A stretch of 10,869 bases of DNA from Caryophanales bacterium UBA1427 (GTDB lineage Bacteria > Bacillota_I > Bacilli_A > ML615J-28 > CAG-313): assembly GCA_002329485.1 (NCBI GenBank), contig DCTZ01000006.1:1931-12799 (forward strand). Direction: 5' to 3'. The position numbers and the translations under genes are program-made. Each line of letters starts with the position of its first letter. Positions within the stretch are counted from its first letter, which is position 1. Positions 1 to 6,314 of this stretch are shown in pieces. The notes beneath the pieces were generated by a model. That model made no database searches and was not told the DNA's origin. It was given only the letters and a program-made list of their open reading frames with translations.

Positions 1-425
1 TTGACTTGGATAAAATATATGATAATATATATTTGGAAGATTTGGATATGATAAAACTACGCGCACGACTGACTTTAAAGTTTAAAACCCTTGATAACGG
101 TATTGCTTATTTGGTGAACACTTATGAGGATGTTGTTTCCTATAATTCCAATCCGTTCAATATTTCGAGGGGTATGGTAAATATTATGGCGGGAATCAGC
201 CAAATATATATATGGGCCAATTTTACCGAATGCGAAGACGGCAAAGTGCTGGTGGAAATCAGATCGCGCGGCCCGAACATCAATCAGGTGGCAACCAAAT
301 ACGGAGGCGGAGGGCATCTGCTGGCAAGCGGTGCCACAATCGAAAGCTTGGATTTGGTTGACGATGTCTTAAGAGATTTAGCAAAAGCAATGGAGGAATA
401 CAATGAACAAAATCGCAATATATAA
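1..425 (+). CDS. DHH/DHHA1 phosphoesterase, NrnA-like, 3' part only
   Basis: Only the C-terminal part (about 140 residues) is in the window; the reading frame is open to the left edge, so the start lies outside. It lines up with about residue 194 to the end of the complete NrnA-like protein that follows. It carries the DHHA1 substrate-binding signature: an SRG segment, then a GGGGH motif followed by LLASGA. The DHH catalytic half would be upstream. Members of this family degrade very short RNAs or dephosphorylate 3'-phosphoadenosine 5'-phosphate (pAp), or hydrolyse cyclic dinucleotide breakdown products. Which one applies cannot be decided from this half. The 3' end overlaps the next gene by 23 nt, and that gene's ribosome binding site lies inside this one, so the two are probably cotranscribed. 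A TTG at position 6 is in frame but is not a credible start, because the domain would be cut. Confidence 0.85.
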   Translation, partial: DLDKIYDNIYLEDLDMIKLRARLTLKFKTLDNGIAYLVNTYEDVVSYNSNPFNISRGMVNIMAGISQIYIWANFTECEDGKVLVEIRSRGPNINQVATKYGGGGHLLASGATIESLDLVDDVLRDLAKAMEEYNEQNRNI

Positions 426-1383
426 CAAAATACTGGTAAAAATCAAACAATACGATACAATCATTATTCATCGGCACATTCGCCCGGACGGCGATTGCAT
501 CGGCTCCCAAATGGGCCTGAAAGAATTATTGAAAGCGAGTTTTCCCCAAAAAAGGATTTTAACCGTAGGAGACGATATTCCCAACTATCTTTCGCATTTG
601 GGACAAAACGACGAAATTAAGGACGAAGATTATCAAAACGCTTTGGCTATGGTAATCGATACCGCTACCGAAGACAGAATTTGCGACCATCGCTATAAAC
701 TGGCTTCTTACAGTATCAAAATCGACCATCACGACGATTCGTTTGATTTTGCGGATATGAATTTCATCGATCCGACGGTACCGGCCACCGGAGCTTTAAT
801 GGTCGAATTCTATTTGGCCAACAAAGACCAGTTGGTTCTGAATAAGGCAGCTGCCGAAGCGTTTTATACCGCTATCGTTTCCGATACCGGAAGATTCCAA
901 TACCGGGGCGTGAACGGAGATGTTTTACGGGCGGCCGCGGTTTTGGTTGATACGGGTATTGACATCGAAGAAATTTACAGTAAACTATATTTGAAGGAAT
1001 TCGCTGTTTTTGTGCTTCAAAGTTTCGTTTACAAAAAAATGAAACAAACGCCGAACGGTGTGGTATATATCCATTTCACCCAAAAGATTATGGAAAAATT
1101 CGGCGTTAGCATCGAAGACGCATCGGGCTTGGTCAATGTTTTGTCGCAAATCAAAGGTGCTTTGATTTGGGTGGCATTTATTGATTATCCCGACGGCTCG
1201 ACCAGGGTCCGTCTCAGATCGCGTTTTGTGGCCATCAACGATATCGCAACCGGATATCGCGGCGGCGGCCATTTGATGGCGGCGGGAGCGACCATCTACA
1301 GTCTCAAAGAAAAGAAAAAATTATTGGAAGAATTGGACTTGCGTCTGAAAGAATATAAATTGGCTAATCCGGAGAAACAATAA
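403..1383 (+). CDS. nrnA: Bifunctional oligoribonuclease / pAp phosphatase NrnA-like (DHH-DHHA1)
   Basis: This complete 326-residue protein has the usual NrnA length. The N-terminal DHH domain shows HIRPDGD with H25, D29 and D31, then D86 in VIDTAT, then D108-H109-H110, then D161 in SDTGRF. Together these are the metal-binding set of DHH phosphoesterases. The C-terminal DHHA1 domain shows RLRSR and then GGGH at 287-290 followed by LMAAGA. By family knowledge such cytoplasmic enzymes use manganese to clear 2- to 5-nt RNAs and to convert pAp to AMP. GGAGG lies 6 nt before the ATG, inside the preceding paralogue. The stop shares one base with the surE start (TAATG), so translational coupling is likely. 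All catalytic residues are present, so this copy should be active. The exact substrate (nanoRNA, pAp or pApA) is inferred from the family. Confidence 0.88.
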   Translation: MNKIAIYNKILVKIKQYDTIIIHRHIRPDGDCIGSQMGLKELLKASFPQKRILTVGDDIPNYLSHLGQNDEIKDEDYQNALAMVIDTATEDRICDHRYKLASYSIKIDHHDDSFDFADMNFIDPTVPATGALMVEFYLANKDQLVLNKAAAEAFYTAIVSDTGRFQYRGVNGDVLRAAAVLVDTGIDIEEIYSKLYLKEFAVFVLQSFVYKKMKQTPNGVVYIHFTQKIMEKFGVSIEDASGLVNVLSQIKGALIWVAFIDYPDGSTRVRLRSRFVAINDIATGYRGGGHLMAAGATIYSLKEKKKLLEELDLRLKEYKLANPEKQ

Positions 1384-2111
1384 TGAAAGTATTAATCGTC
1401 AACGATGATGGAATTAAAGCCCCTGGGTTGAAAACACTCGTCGAACATTTACTCCCATTCGGTTATGAGTTGCTGATTCTTGCTCCGACAACCGAAAAGT
1501 CCGCCGCTAGCCACGCATTGACCGTAAGAGGCGGCATGAAACTGACAAAATATCCCGATATGTTTGAAGGGGTTCCGACGTATTCGCTGGAAGGAACACC
1601 TGCCGACTGCGTGAAATTTGCCAAGCACCAGTTATCGTTTCCTTTCGATATCGTGGTATCCGGCATCAACAACGGCCTCAACATGGGTCACGACATCCTT
1701 TATTCAGGAACCGTGGCCGGCGCAAGCGAAGGAGCACTTTTGGGTGGAAAAGGAATCGCCTTTTCCTGCGAAATCGGGGATCTGACGGGTTTCCTAAAAT
1801 GTTTTGGCGAATTGTGGCCGAAACTGCTTGAGAGCAGTTTGTTCAGGAATGCGGACGTTTTGAATATCAATATTCCGAAAAATTTCAAAGGAATCAGAAT
1901 TACGAGACAGGGTTACAATCCGTTTCGGACCAAGTTTGTTTTGGAAGAGGAATATTTCTATGCCCGGGGTTCGGCCAACAATTATCTCGATATCAACGAA
2001 GCTGATACGGACATCAAAAGTTTTCACGAAGGTTTTATTTCGATAACTCCGCTTACGGTCGATCGGACGGACCTCAAATTTTTTGCCAAGTATCGGGACC
2101 TCGAATGGTGA
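1383..2111 (+). CDS. surE: 5'/3'-nucleotidase SurE
   Basis: This 242-residue protein has the full SurE signature. The N-terminus is MKVLIVNDDG with metal ligands D8 and D9. S40 lies in the KSAASHALT segment, N96 in SGINNG, and the segment around 103-120 contains YSGTVAGASEGAL. SurE proteins are metal-dependent phosphatases that act on nucleoside monophosphates and, in some species, short polyphosphate. The start codon overlaps the nrnA stop, so the two are expressed together. The pairing makes sense: NrnA yields mononucleotides and SurE can dephosphorylate them. The gene ends with TGA directly after a TGG Trp codon, which argues against Trp reassignment of TGA. There is no clear intrinsic terminator after it; the hairpin that follows lacks a T-run. 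Confidence 0.95.
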   Translation: MKVLIVNDDGIKAPGLKTLVEHLLPFGYELLILAPTTEKSAASHALTVRGGMKLTKYPDMFEGVPTYSLEGTPADCVKFAKHQLSFPFDIVVSGINNGLNMGHDILYSGTVAGASEGALLGGKGIAFSCEIGDLTGFLKCFGELWPKLLESSLFRNADVLNINIPKNFKGIRITRQGYNPFRTKFVLEEEYFYARGSANNYLDINEADTDIKSFHEGFISITPLTVDRTDLKFFAKYRDLEW

Positions 2112-2122
2112 TTTAATTCTAA

Positions 2123-2145
2123 TTGATTTTCCCCTTTCATATAAT
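2123..2145 (+). promoter_or_regulatory. Candidate sigma-E-like promoter upstream of bofA
   Basis: The sequence CATATAAT at 2138-2145 differs in one base from the Bacillus sigma-E -10 consensus CATACAAT. The region 14-15 nt upstream is AT-rich but only a weak match to the sigma-E -35. A TTGATT at 2123-2128 is too close (11 nt) to TATAAT to form a normal sigma-A promoter. In Bacillus subtilis bofA is a mother-cell sigma-E gene, which is why the match was considered. Transcription would begin near 2152, giving a leader of about 12 nt that still holds GGTGA. Confidence 0.35.
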
Positions 2146-2152
2146 GAAGGGG
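2131..2152 (+). promoter_or_regulatory. Hairpin overlapping the bofA ribosome binding site
   Basis: CCCCTT plus CAT (2131-2136 and 2138-2140) pairs with ATGAAGGGG (2144-2152). This makes a 9-bp stem with one bulged T (2137) and a 3-nt loop. The 3' arm ends inside the Shine-Dalgarno sequence AAGGGGTGA (2147-2155), so in a long mRNA from surE the site would be partly masked. No T-run follows, so it is not an ordinary terminator. Confidence 0.55.
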
Positions 2153-2163
2153 TGAAGATATAT

Positions 2164-2346
2164 ATGTTAAAGTTTTTGAAATGGCTAATCAAATCACTGA
2201 TCTTTAGTATTGTAACGATTTTTGTGTTTAATTTTATCGGCGTATATATTAACGCCAATATTCCCGTGAATATTTGGACAATCCTGATTATAGGCGTTCT
2301 CAGAATTCCGGGATTGGTGATGATTTTAATATATAATATGTTATAG
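2164..2346 (+). CDS. bofA: BofA-family membrane protein (pro-sigma-K processing inhibitor family)
   Basis: This small protein of 60 residues has two hydrophobic segments, about 11-30 and 36-57, with a short polar link. The second carries the family hallmark: a PVNIWT-like stretch, then IGVLRIPG followed by a hydrophobic tail. In Bacillus subtilis BofA sits in the outer forespore membrane with SpoIVFA and holds the protease SpoIVFB inactive until pro-sigma-K should be cleaved. BofA-like genes also occur in some non-sporulating Gram-positives, so this gene alone does not prove sporulation. The start at 2164 is preferred because AAGGGGTGA lies 8 nt upstream and both membrane segments are complete. 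An in-frame ATG at 2083 would overlap surE and add unrelated residues. The stop overlaps the AGGAGG of the next gene. Confidence 0.8.
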   Translation: MLKFLKWLIKSLIFSIVTIFVFNFIGVYINANIPVNIWTILIIGVLRIPGLVMILIYNML

Positions 2347-2360
2347 GAGGAGTTCGCTAA

Positions 2361-2756
2361 ATGAAAGTCCAAGTCGACTTTTCGTTAATGGCTACGGATG
2401 GTACCTCAATCAGATTCCTGACCGACGGTGAATTGACTGTTGAGGATAATATCAGAAGGCTGAAGTTTATCGAACAGACCGATGCCAAATTGCTGACGGC
2501 CATTGACATCTATACCAATAAAGTGAAGATTCTTCGGACAGGCCTTATAATGATGGACATGGAATTGAATCCTCAGCACGAAACTACGCTTAAAATGAAC
2601 ACCAAAGAAAAATTTGAAATGTCCATGCGCTGCATTACGGACCATCTGGTTATCGACGATGATTATTTCGAAGCGATTTATCAAACCGAAATGGATAAGG
2701 AACAGGGAGTATATCATCAGCTGAAAGTAACCTTTAAACAAGACAATACTAATTGA
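2361..2756 (+). CDS. DUF1934 (YwiB-like) beta-barrel protein
   Basis: A soluble 131-residue protein matching the general make-up of the DUF1934/YwiB family: short alternating strands, a TDGELTVEDN segment near 21-30, an SxxYxE-like central part replaced here by FIEQTDA, and an acidic tail region with VIDDDYF around 106-112. The family folds as a small lipocalin-like beta barrel and has no firmly assigned biochemical role. In Bacillus it lies next to argS and rpoE, and here it also directly precedes rpoE, which supports the call. AGGAGG at 2345-2350, overlapping the bofA stop, is its ribosome binding site, 10 nt before the ATG. It is probably the last gene of the nrnA-surE-bofA run. The assignment rests on context and general pattern more than on a single diagnostic motif. 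Confidence 0.7.
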   Translation: MKVQVDFSLMATDGTSIRFLTDGELTVEDNIRRLKFIEQTDAKLLTAIDIYTNKVKILRTGLIMMDMELNPQHETTLKMNTKEKFEMSMRCITDHLVIDDDYFEAIYQTEMDKEQGVYHQLKVTFKQDNTN

Positions 2757-2786
2757 TTGCAAAAAAAGTGTTTTTTGTGGTAAAAT
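2757..2786 (+). promoter_or_regulatory. Sigma-A promoter of rpoE
   Basis: TTGCAA (2757-2762) and TAAAAT (2781-2786) are 18 nt apart, with an extended -10 TGG directly before TAAAAT. The spacer contains an all-A/T inverted repeat (2760-2777, CAAAAAA with TTTTTTG). The -35 begins directly after the stop of the preceding gene. Confidence 0.6.
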
Positions 2787-2816
2787 AGTAGGAACGCTAT
2801 GAAAGGAAGATTTTAA

Positions 2817-3395
2817 ATGGCGAATAAAGATAGTTCATTATTAGAGATAGCAATCGAATTGCTTCATAAAAAGAAAAAACCTCAAAACATCAAGGAAATC
2901 GTCAAAGAAGTAATGTCGATTAAAGGTTTGAAACAGTCGCAATCCCAAGACATTGCAACCCAATTTCTTTTGGATTTTATGTCCTCGGGTTTCTTTGTGT
3001 ATTGCGGAGACGATACTTGGGACTTGAAAGAACGTCAACCTACTTCGGTTTTGGACAGAGAGGTTGCGGATTTCCCTGACTTTGAAGAAGACGAAGAATT
3101 CAAAGAAACAGAATTGGAAGATCTGGAAGCCGAATTCGATTTGACCGACAGCGAAGAGCTCGAGGACGAAGACGACGAAGACGAAGAACAGGAAGTCGAC
3201 GAATTGGAAGAAGAATTCGAAGAATTGATTGGCGACGAAGATACCATCGAGGAAGACGAATACGACGACGACGAGGACGACGACGACTCGACGTTCGACA
3301 AAACGCGCAAAAAAGGCAAAACAGTTTATGTAGACGACGATGACGATGACGAATTGCTCGACGATGTGGACGAAGATTTGGAAGACGAAGAATAA
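2817..3395 (+). CDS. rpoE: DNA-directed RNA polymerase delta subunit RpoE
   Basis: The 192-residue protein has two parts. Residues 1-75 form the winged-helix HARE-HTH domain (NIKEIVKEVM at 24-33, then SGFFVYCGDDTWDL at 57-70). Residues 78-192 are extremely rich in Asp and Glu and should be disordered. Delta binds RNA polymerase in Bacilli and Mollicutes, lowers non-specific nucleic acid binding, aids recycling and makes initiation sensitive to NTP levels. A basic island, TRKKGK at about 163-168, breaks the acidic tail. In Bacillus subtilis the comparable lysine tract sits just after the folded domain. At the DNA level the tail is a degenerate GAC/GAA repeat that makes a false serine-rich frame on the other strand. 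AAAGGAAG precedes the ATG. The gene has its own promoter and terminator; pyrG, its usual neighbour, does not follow. Confidence 0.93.
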   Translation: MANKDSSLLEIAIELLHKKKKPQNIKEIVKEVMSIKGLKQSQSQDIATQFLLDFMSSGFFVYCGDDTWDLKERQPTSVLDREVADFPDFEEDEEFKETELEDLEAEFDLTDSEELEDEDDEDEEQEVDELEEEFEELIGDEDTIEEDEYDDDEDDDDSTFDKTRKKGKTVYVDDDDDDELLDDVDEDLEDEE

Positions 3396-3418
3396 AATAA
3401 TTAATATTTAATTAATCG

Positions 3419-3465
3419 AAAAACACCCGCAGAAAGTATTTTGGCCTTCTGTTAGGTGTTTTTTT
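3419..3465 (+). terminator. Intrinsic terminator of rpoE
   Basis: AAAAACACC (3419-3427) pairs with GGTGTTTTT (3455-3463), and an inner CAGAA/TTCTG pair (3430-3434 with 3447-3451) extends the hairpin. Seven T residues (3459-3465) end it. Confidence 0.85.
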
Positions 3466-3483
3466 GTTATCTTATATATCTGA

Positions 3484-3512
3484 TTGGATAATCTCAAATT
3501 GCATGGTATAAT
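3484..3512 (+). promoter_or_regulatory. Sigma-A promoter of the ksgA operon
   Basis: TTGGAT (3484-3489) and a perfect TATAAT (3507-3512) are separated by 17 nt, with an extended -10 TGG at 3504-3506. Transcription should start near 3519, leaving an untranslated leader of about 107 nt before ksgA. Confidence 0.8.
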
Positions 3513-3625
3513 ATACACAAGGAAAGCGGTAAAAGTAAGGAATTTTAAACTTTGTCGCATAACAAGTGTAAAAGTCATGTTGGCGTTAAAAGAGTGAAAA
3601 ATTTAAAAACCAGGGGAAGGTCGTT

Positions 3626-4477
3626 ATGAGCATCAAAGAAACAGAATATCTGATTAAAAAATACGATTTGAAAATCAAAAAGCAATACGGTCAGAATTTC
3701 CTGGTCGACGATAATATTGTGAAAAAGATTGCGGAAACGATTGAAGCGGAACCGAAAGCGACCGTTATCGAAATCGGACCGGGACTGGGGGCCCTAACCA
3801 AAATTTTAAGCCAGAGATTCGATAAAGTGCTGTGTTACGAAATCGATTCCCAAATGGTCGATATTTTGAATCGGGAACTGAAGTCCGATAATATATATAT
3901 TTTCAATCGGGATTTTCTGAAAAGCAACCTCGGTGAAGACATTAAGCAATACGCCCCGAACGACCGGGCGGTTGTGATTGCCAATTTACCTTATTATATA
4001 ACTACCCCGATTTTAACGAAAATTTTGGAGGAAGCTCCTTTTATAACCGAAATAGCCGTAATGATGCAAAAGGAGGTTGCGGATCGGATTTGCGGAAAAC
4101 CTTCCACGAAAGATTACAACAGTTTGAGCGTCCTGATTCAATACCTGACGGTTCCCAAAAAACTGTTCAATATTTCCCCGAAATCCTTTATTCCCGCTCC
4201 CGATGTGGAAAGCAGCGTTGTTCTGATTAAACGAAAAGAAACACTGTTTCCCGAAGTTCTCGACATGGATTATTTTTACCGATTCAACCGAGCCATTTTC
4301 CAACAAAGAAGAAAAACAATTGTCAACAATCTGGCCTCCTTTATGGGTTATGCCAAAGAAACGGTCGCGGGATTGCTGAAAGAAGAAGGTATATCCGAAA
4401 ACGTCCGGGCGGAAAGCCTTGCGGTCGAACAGATTGTAAAACTTGCCAACCGGTTTTACCGGCACGATAATTTATAA
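3626..4477 (+). CDS. ksgA: 16S rRNA dimethyladenosine transferase KsgA (RsmA)
   Basis: A 283-residue protein of normal length. It has the GQNFLVD start motif (22-28), the S-adenosylmethionine site IEIGPGLGALT (48-58), acidic E72 in YEID, the catalytic NLPYY (120-124), the FIPAPDV segment (188-194) and QQRRKT in the C-terminal domain (226-231). KsgA dimethylates two adjacent adenines in helix 45 of 16S rRNA late in small-subunit assembly. Loss confers kasugamycin resistance in other bacteria. The start is supported by GGGGAAGG at 3613-3620, 5 nt before the ATG. It is the first gene after a strong promoter and a long leader. The usual upstream neighbour rnmV is not in this window. yabG follows as in Bacillus, 43 nt after the stop. 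Confidence 0.96.
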   Translation: MSIKETEYLIKKYDLKIKKQYGQNFLVDDNIVKKIAETIEAEPKATVIEIGPGLGALTKILSQRFDKVLCYEIDSQMVDILNRELKSDNIYIFNRDFLKSNLGEDIKQYAPNDRAVVIANLPYYITTPILTKILEEAPFITEIAVMMQKEVADRICGKPSTKDYNSLSVLIQYLTVPKKLFNISPKSFIPAPDVESSVVLIKRKETLFPEVLDMDYFYRFNRAIFQQRRKTIVNNLASFMGYAKETVAGLLKEEGISENVRAESLAVEQIVKLANRFYRHDNL

Positions 4478-4503
4478 CAAAAAGCCTCGCAAGTCATATT
4501 ATA
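4476..4503 (+). promoter_or_regulatory. Candidate sigma-K-type promoter of yabG
   Basis: AACA (4476-4479, overlapping the ksgA stop) matches the sigma-K -35 pattern mACm. CATATTATA (4495-4503) fits the -10 pattern CATAnnnTA, and the two are 15 nt apart, as in Bacillus. yabG of Bacillus subtilis is a known sigma-K gene. A TATAAT (4500-4505) overlaps it but has no sigma-A -35. The predicted start would leave a leader of only about 10 nt, which is a weakness. Confidence 0.45.
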
Positions 4504-4520
4504 ATATGGGTGATTGTTCG

Positions 4521-5306
4521 ATGTTTCGGATTGACGATTTGGTGGTATTAAACAAGGATGAAAAGAAACATATCTATCGCATCACCCAAATCGAACAATC
4601 CAGCGGGGACAATATCTATCTTTTGGTCGGATATTCTTACCGAACCATTGTCAAAGTTCTTCCTTCCGATATCAGGCTTGCAACAAGCGAAGAAATCCGA
4701 AAGGAAGATATGCTCAACGAAAAAAAACTGGAAAGAATCAAAAGGATTCGGAGCACTCGGGACAAAAGAACCGTTTTGTTCGGGAGGATTCTCCATATCG
4801 ACGGGGACACGAAGTTTTTGGAAAGCTGTCTGAAATTGTACAAAGAAATGAATGTGTTCGCCCAGGGAATACATTTAACCGAACGGAGCGTCAAAGAAAA
4901 AATAGTCCAATACATTACCGAGGTTACCCCAGATATTATTGTGGTTACGGGACACGATTCTTACAACCAGCAGGGAAAAGCCGATTTGAACAATTACGAA
5001 AACAGCAGAAATTTCATCGATACGGTGCGCCTGATTCGCAAACATTACGGAATGGACGAAGTGGTGGTCATAGCCGGGGCATGCGCTTCGCATTTTGAAG
5101 CATTGATTGCCAGCGGGGCCAATTTCGCCTCCAGCCCGGGTCGAATCAGCACGCATACATATGACCCCGCCATCGTGGCCATCAAAGTAGCCACGACAGG
5201 TTTTAACCGTATCGTTGATTTCGAAAGCATTGTCAAATATATCGAAAACGGACGCGCCGCAATCGGCGGCGTGGAAACGTACGGAAAAATGCGTTTACTG
5301 TTATAG
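4521..5306 (+). CDS. yabG: Sporulation-specific protease YabG (peptidase family U57)
   Basis: With the start at 4521 the protein has 261 residues. An N-terminal barrel-like part (MFRIDDLVVL, 1-50) is followed by a charged helical link (57-84). The conserved core then runs from LHIDGD (91-96) through VTGHDSY (142-148, H145), AGACASHFEALI (185-196, C188) and ANFASSPGR (200-208) to GGVET (249-253). This order is diagnostic of YabG, which trims spore coat proteins in the mother cell in Bacillus and processes germination proteins in Clostridioides. C188 is the likely nucleophile and H145 a likely partner, by conservation. The longer in-frame start at 4443 is rejected because it lies inside ksgA. 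GGGTGAT (4508-4514) precedes the chosen ATG. veg and the small spore protein gene that follow yabG in Bacillus are absent; ispE is 9 nt downstream. Confidence 0.92.
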   Translation: MFRIDDLVVLNKDEKKHIYRITQIEQSSGDNIYLLVGYSYRTIVKVLPSDIRLATSEEIRKEDMLNEKKLERIKRIRSTRDKRTVLFGRILHIDGDTKFLESCLKLYKEMNVFAQGIHLTERSVKEKIVQYITEVTPDIIVVTGHDSYNQQGKADLNNYENSRNFIDTVRLIRKHYGMDEVVVIAGACASHFEALIASGANFASSPGRISTHTYDPAIVAIKVATTGFNRIVDFESIVKYIENGRAAIGGVETYGKMRLLL

Positions 5307-5315
5307 GAGCAAAAA

Positions 5316-6152
5316 ATGAAAAAAACCGAAAGCAAAGCCTATGCCAAAATCAATCTGATGTTGAGAGTAATCGGGAAAAGACTGTCCGGCTACCACAATC
5401 TGCAGATGGTCAATTTCAAAATCGATTTATCCGACACGGTTAGGCTAATCGCCGATGATACCGGTTCGGTCAGAGTCGATTTCTACCCGGAATTCGAACC
5501 GGAAAACAATATTGTCGAAAAAATAATTCTGGACTTTAAAGAAAGATTTGGAATCAGGGAAGGCATTACGGCCGAAATCAAAAAACAAATTCCGCTTGCT
5601 TCGGGCATGGGCGGGGGAAGCGCGGATGCGGCGGCGGTTATTCATTTGCTGGACGAAATGTTTGATTTAAATTTGAGCATGGAAGACAAACGGACTTTGG
5701 GGCTTAAATACGGCGCCGATATTCCTTATATGTTAACAGAAGGCGGCGCGATTGTCGAAGGAATCGGAGAACAAGTTGTGCCGATTTCGGAACAACTGAC
5801 CAAAGAAGTGTTAATCGTCAATCCCGGATTTCCGGTTTCGACCAAAGATATTTTTCAAAGCGTCACCGATTATTCTCTACCGCTCAAGCATTCTTATATA
5901 TATGAAGTGCTTAAGGAAGGAAATATCGAAGCGCTTATCCGTAACGACTTAACGAAAGTTGTGAAAAAAATGTATCCCGATTTTGCTATTGTTTTAAACG
6001 ACCTAAAAAAAATGACCGACAATCCCGTCTTTATGACCGGAAGCGGTCCGACTTTGGTCGTCCTTATAAATAAGGAAATTCCCGAACCAAAAGTAAAGGA
6101 GTTCAAAAACACCTATCCCGCTTTTTATGTGCAAAAACACCGGATAATATAA
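5316..6152 (+). CDS. ispE: 4-diphosphocytidyl-2-C-methyl-D-erythritol kinase IspE
   Basis: A 278-residue GHMP kinase of the MEP isoprenoid pathway. It phosphorylates CDP-methylerythritol at the 2-hydroxyl using ATP. Visible motifs are AYAKINLML (8-16, with catalytic K11), GYHNLQ (25-30), the ATP loop PLASGMGGGSADAA (93-106), YGADIPY (132-138, with catalytic D135) and the C-terminal TGSGPT (241-246). The residue before GYH is Ser where many relatives have Asp, and Asn-Leu replaces the usual Glu-Leu after it. The rest is intact, so activity is expected. AGGAG (5305-5309) overlaps the yabG stop, so ispE is translated from the same mRNA as yabG and ksgA. The operon ends here with a strong hairpin whose stem includes part of the stop codon. 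Its presence implies isoprenoid synthesis through the MEP route. Confidence 0.95.
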   Translation: MKKTESKAYAKINLMLRVIGKRLSGYHNLQMVNFKIDLSDTVRLIADDTGSVRVDFYPEFEPENNIVEKIILDFKERFGIREGITAEIKKQIPLASGMGGGSADAAAVIHLLDEMFDLNLSMEDKRTLGLKYGADIPYMLTEGGAIVEGIGEQVVPISEQLTKEVLIVNPGFPVSTKDIFQSVTDYSLPLKHSYIYEVLKEGNIEALIRNDLTKVVKKMYPDFAIVLNDLKKMTDNPVFMTGSGPTLVVLINKEIPEPKVKEFKNTYPAFYVQKHRII

Positions 6153-6179
6153 AAGGGCACTCAGATGGAGTGCCCTTTT
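6151..6179 (+). terminator. Bidirectional hairpin terminator after ispE
   Basis: AAAAGGGCACTC (6151-6162) and GAGTGCCCTTTT (6168-6179) form a perfect 12-bp stem with a 5-nt loop. The T-run is only four on the plus strand and TTTTATATT on the minus strand, so it can serve both ispE and a leftward transcript from the next region. Confidence 0.85.
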
Positions 6180-6312
6180 CAAAATGTGTAGCCAGGCCTA
6201 ACCGATTCCTGATCAGGGGTGTCGGTTGTTACCTCTACGCTACAGCGCGTAAAAGTTCAAGGGAATCACCCTTTACTGAGACGTCTTTTACGGTAATATT
6301 ATGAAACAAAAG
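6151..6312 (-). ncRNA. Candidate structured small RNA (family not recognised)
   Basis: This stretch has no protein gene but contains nested inverted repeats. The arm pairs are 6248-6255 with 6285-6292 (8 bp, CGTAAAAG), enclosing 6259-6263 with 6269-6273; and 6187-6192 with 6239-6244 (TGTAGC/GCTACA), enclosing 6194-6196 with 6232-6234 and 6200-6205 with 6222-6227, with the palindrome CCTGATCAGG at 6208-6217 at the tip. A competing 5-bp stem (6236-6240 with 6247-6251) suggests possible switching. The minus strand is preferred because it offers TATAAT upstream (6324 down to 6319) and the hairpin terminator downstream, giving an RNA of about 160 nt. The plus strand lacks a promoter between the ispE terminator and this segment. 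It does not match tRNA, 6S, SRP RNA, tmRNA or the common riboswitches that I can recall. Strand and existence are inferences. Confidence 0.4.
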
Positions 6313-6314
6313 GT

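Noticed and set aside
1794..2372. Long minus-strand frame (192 codons) across surE and bofA
   Set aside because: It overlaps two well-supported plus-strand genes and shows no recognisable domain or start signal.
2760..2777. A-run/T-run inverted repeat before rpoE as a terminator
   Set aside because: The stem is almost all A-T and no T-run follows it; it lies between the -35 and -10 of the rpoE promoter.
3035..3319. Minus-strand frame encoding a serine-rich protein
   Set aside because: It is the antisense of the GAC/GAA repeats in the RpoE acidic tail, with no ribosome binding site or family match.
4443..4520. Upstream in-frame start for yabG at 4443 (or 4506)
   Set aside because: The added residues lie within ksgA or its spacer and do not match YabG; the family N-terminus and the GGGTGAT site fit 4521.
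6200..6292. Pieces resembling a TPP riboswitch (GGGGTG, CTGAGA, ACCC, CCTGATC) near transketolase
   Set aside because: The pieces are present but in the wrong order and spacing, the conserved junctions are missing, and spoVG with its own promoter and terminator lies between this segment and the transketolase genes.
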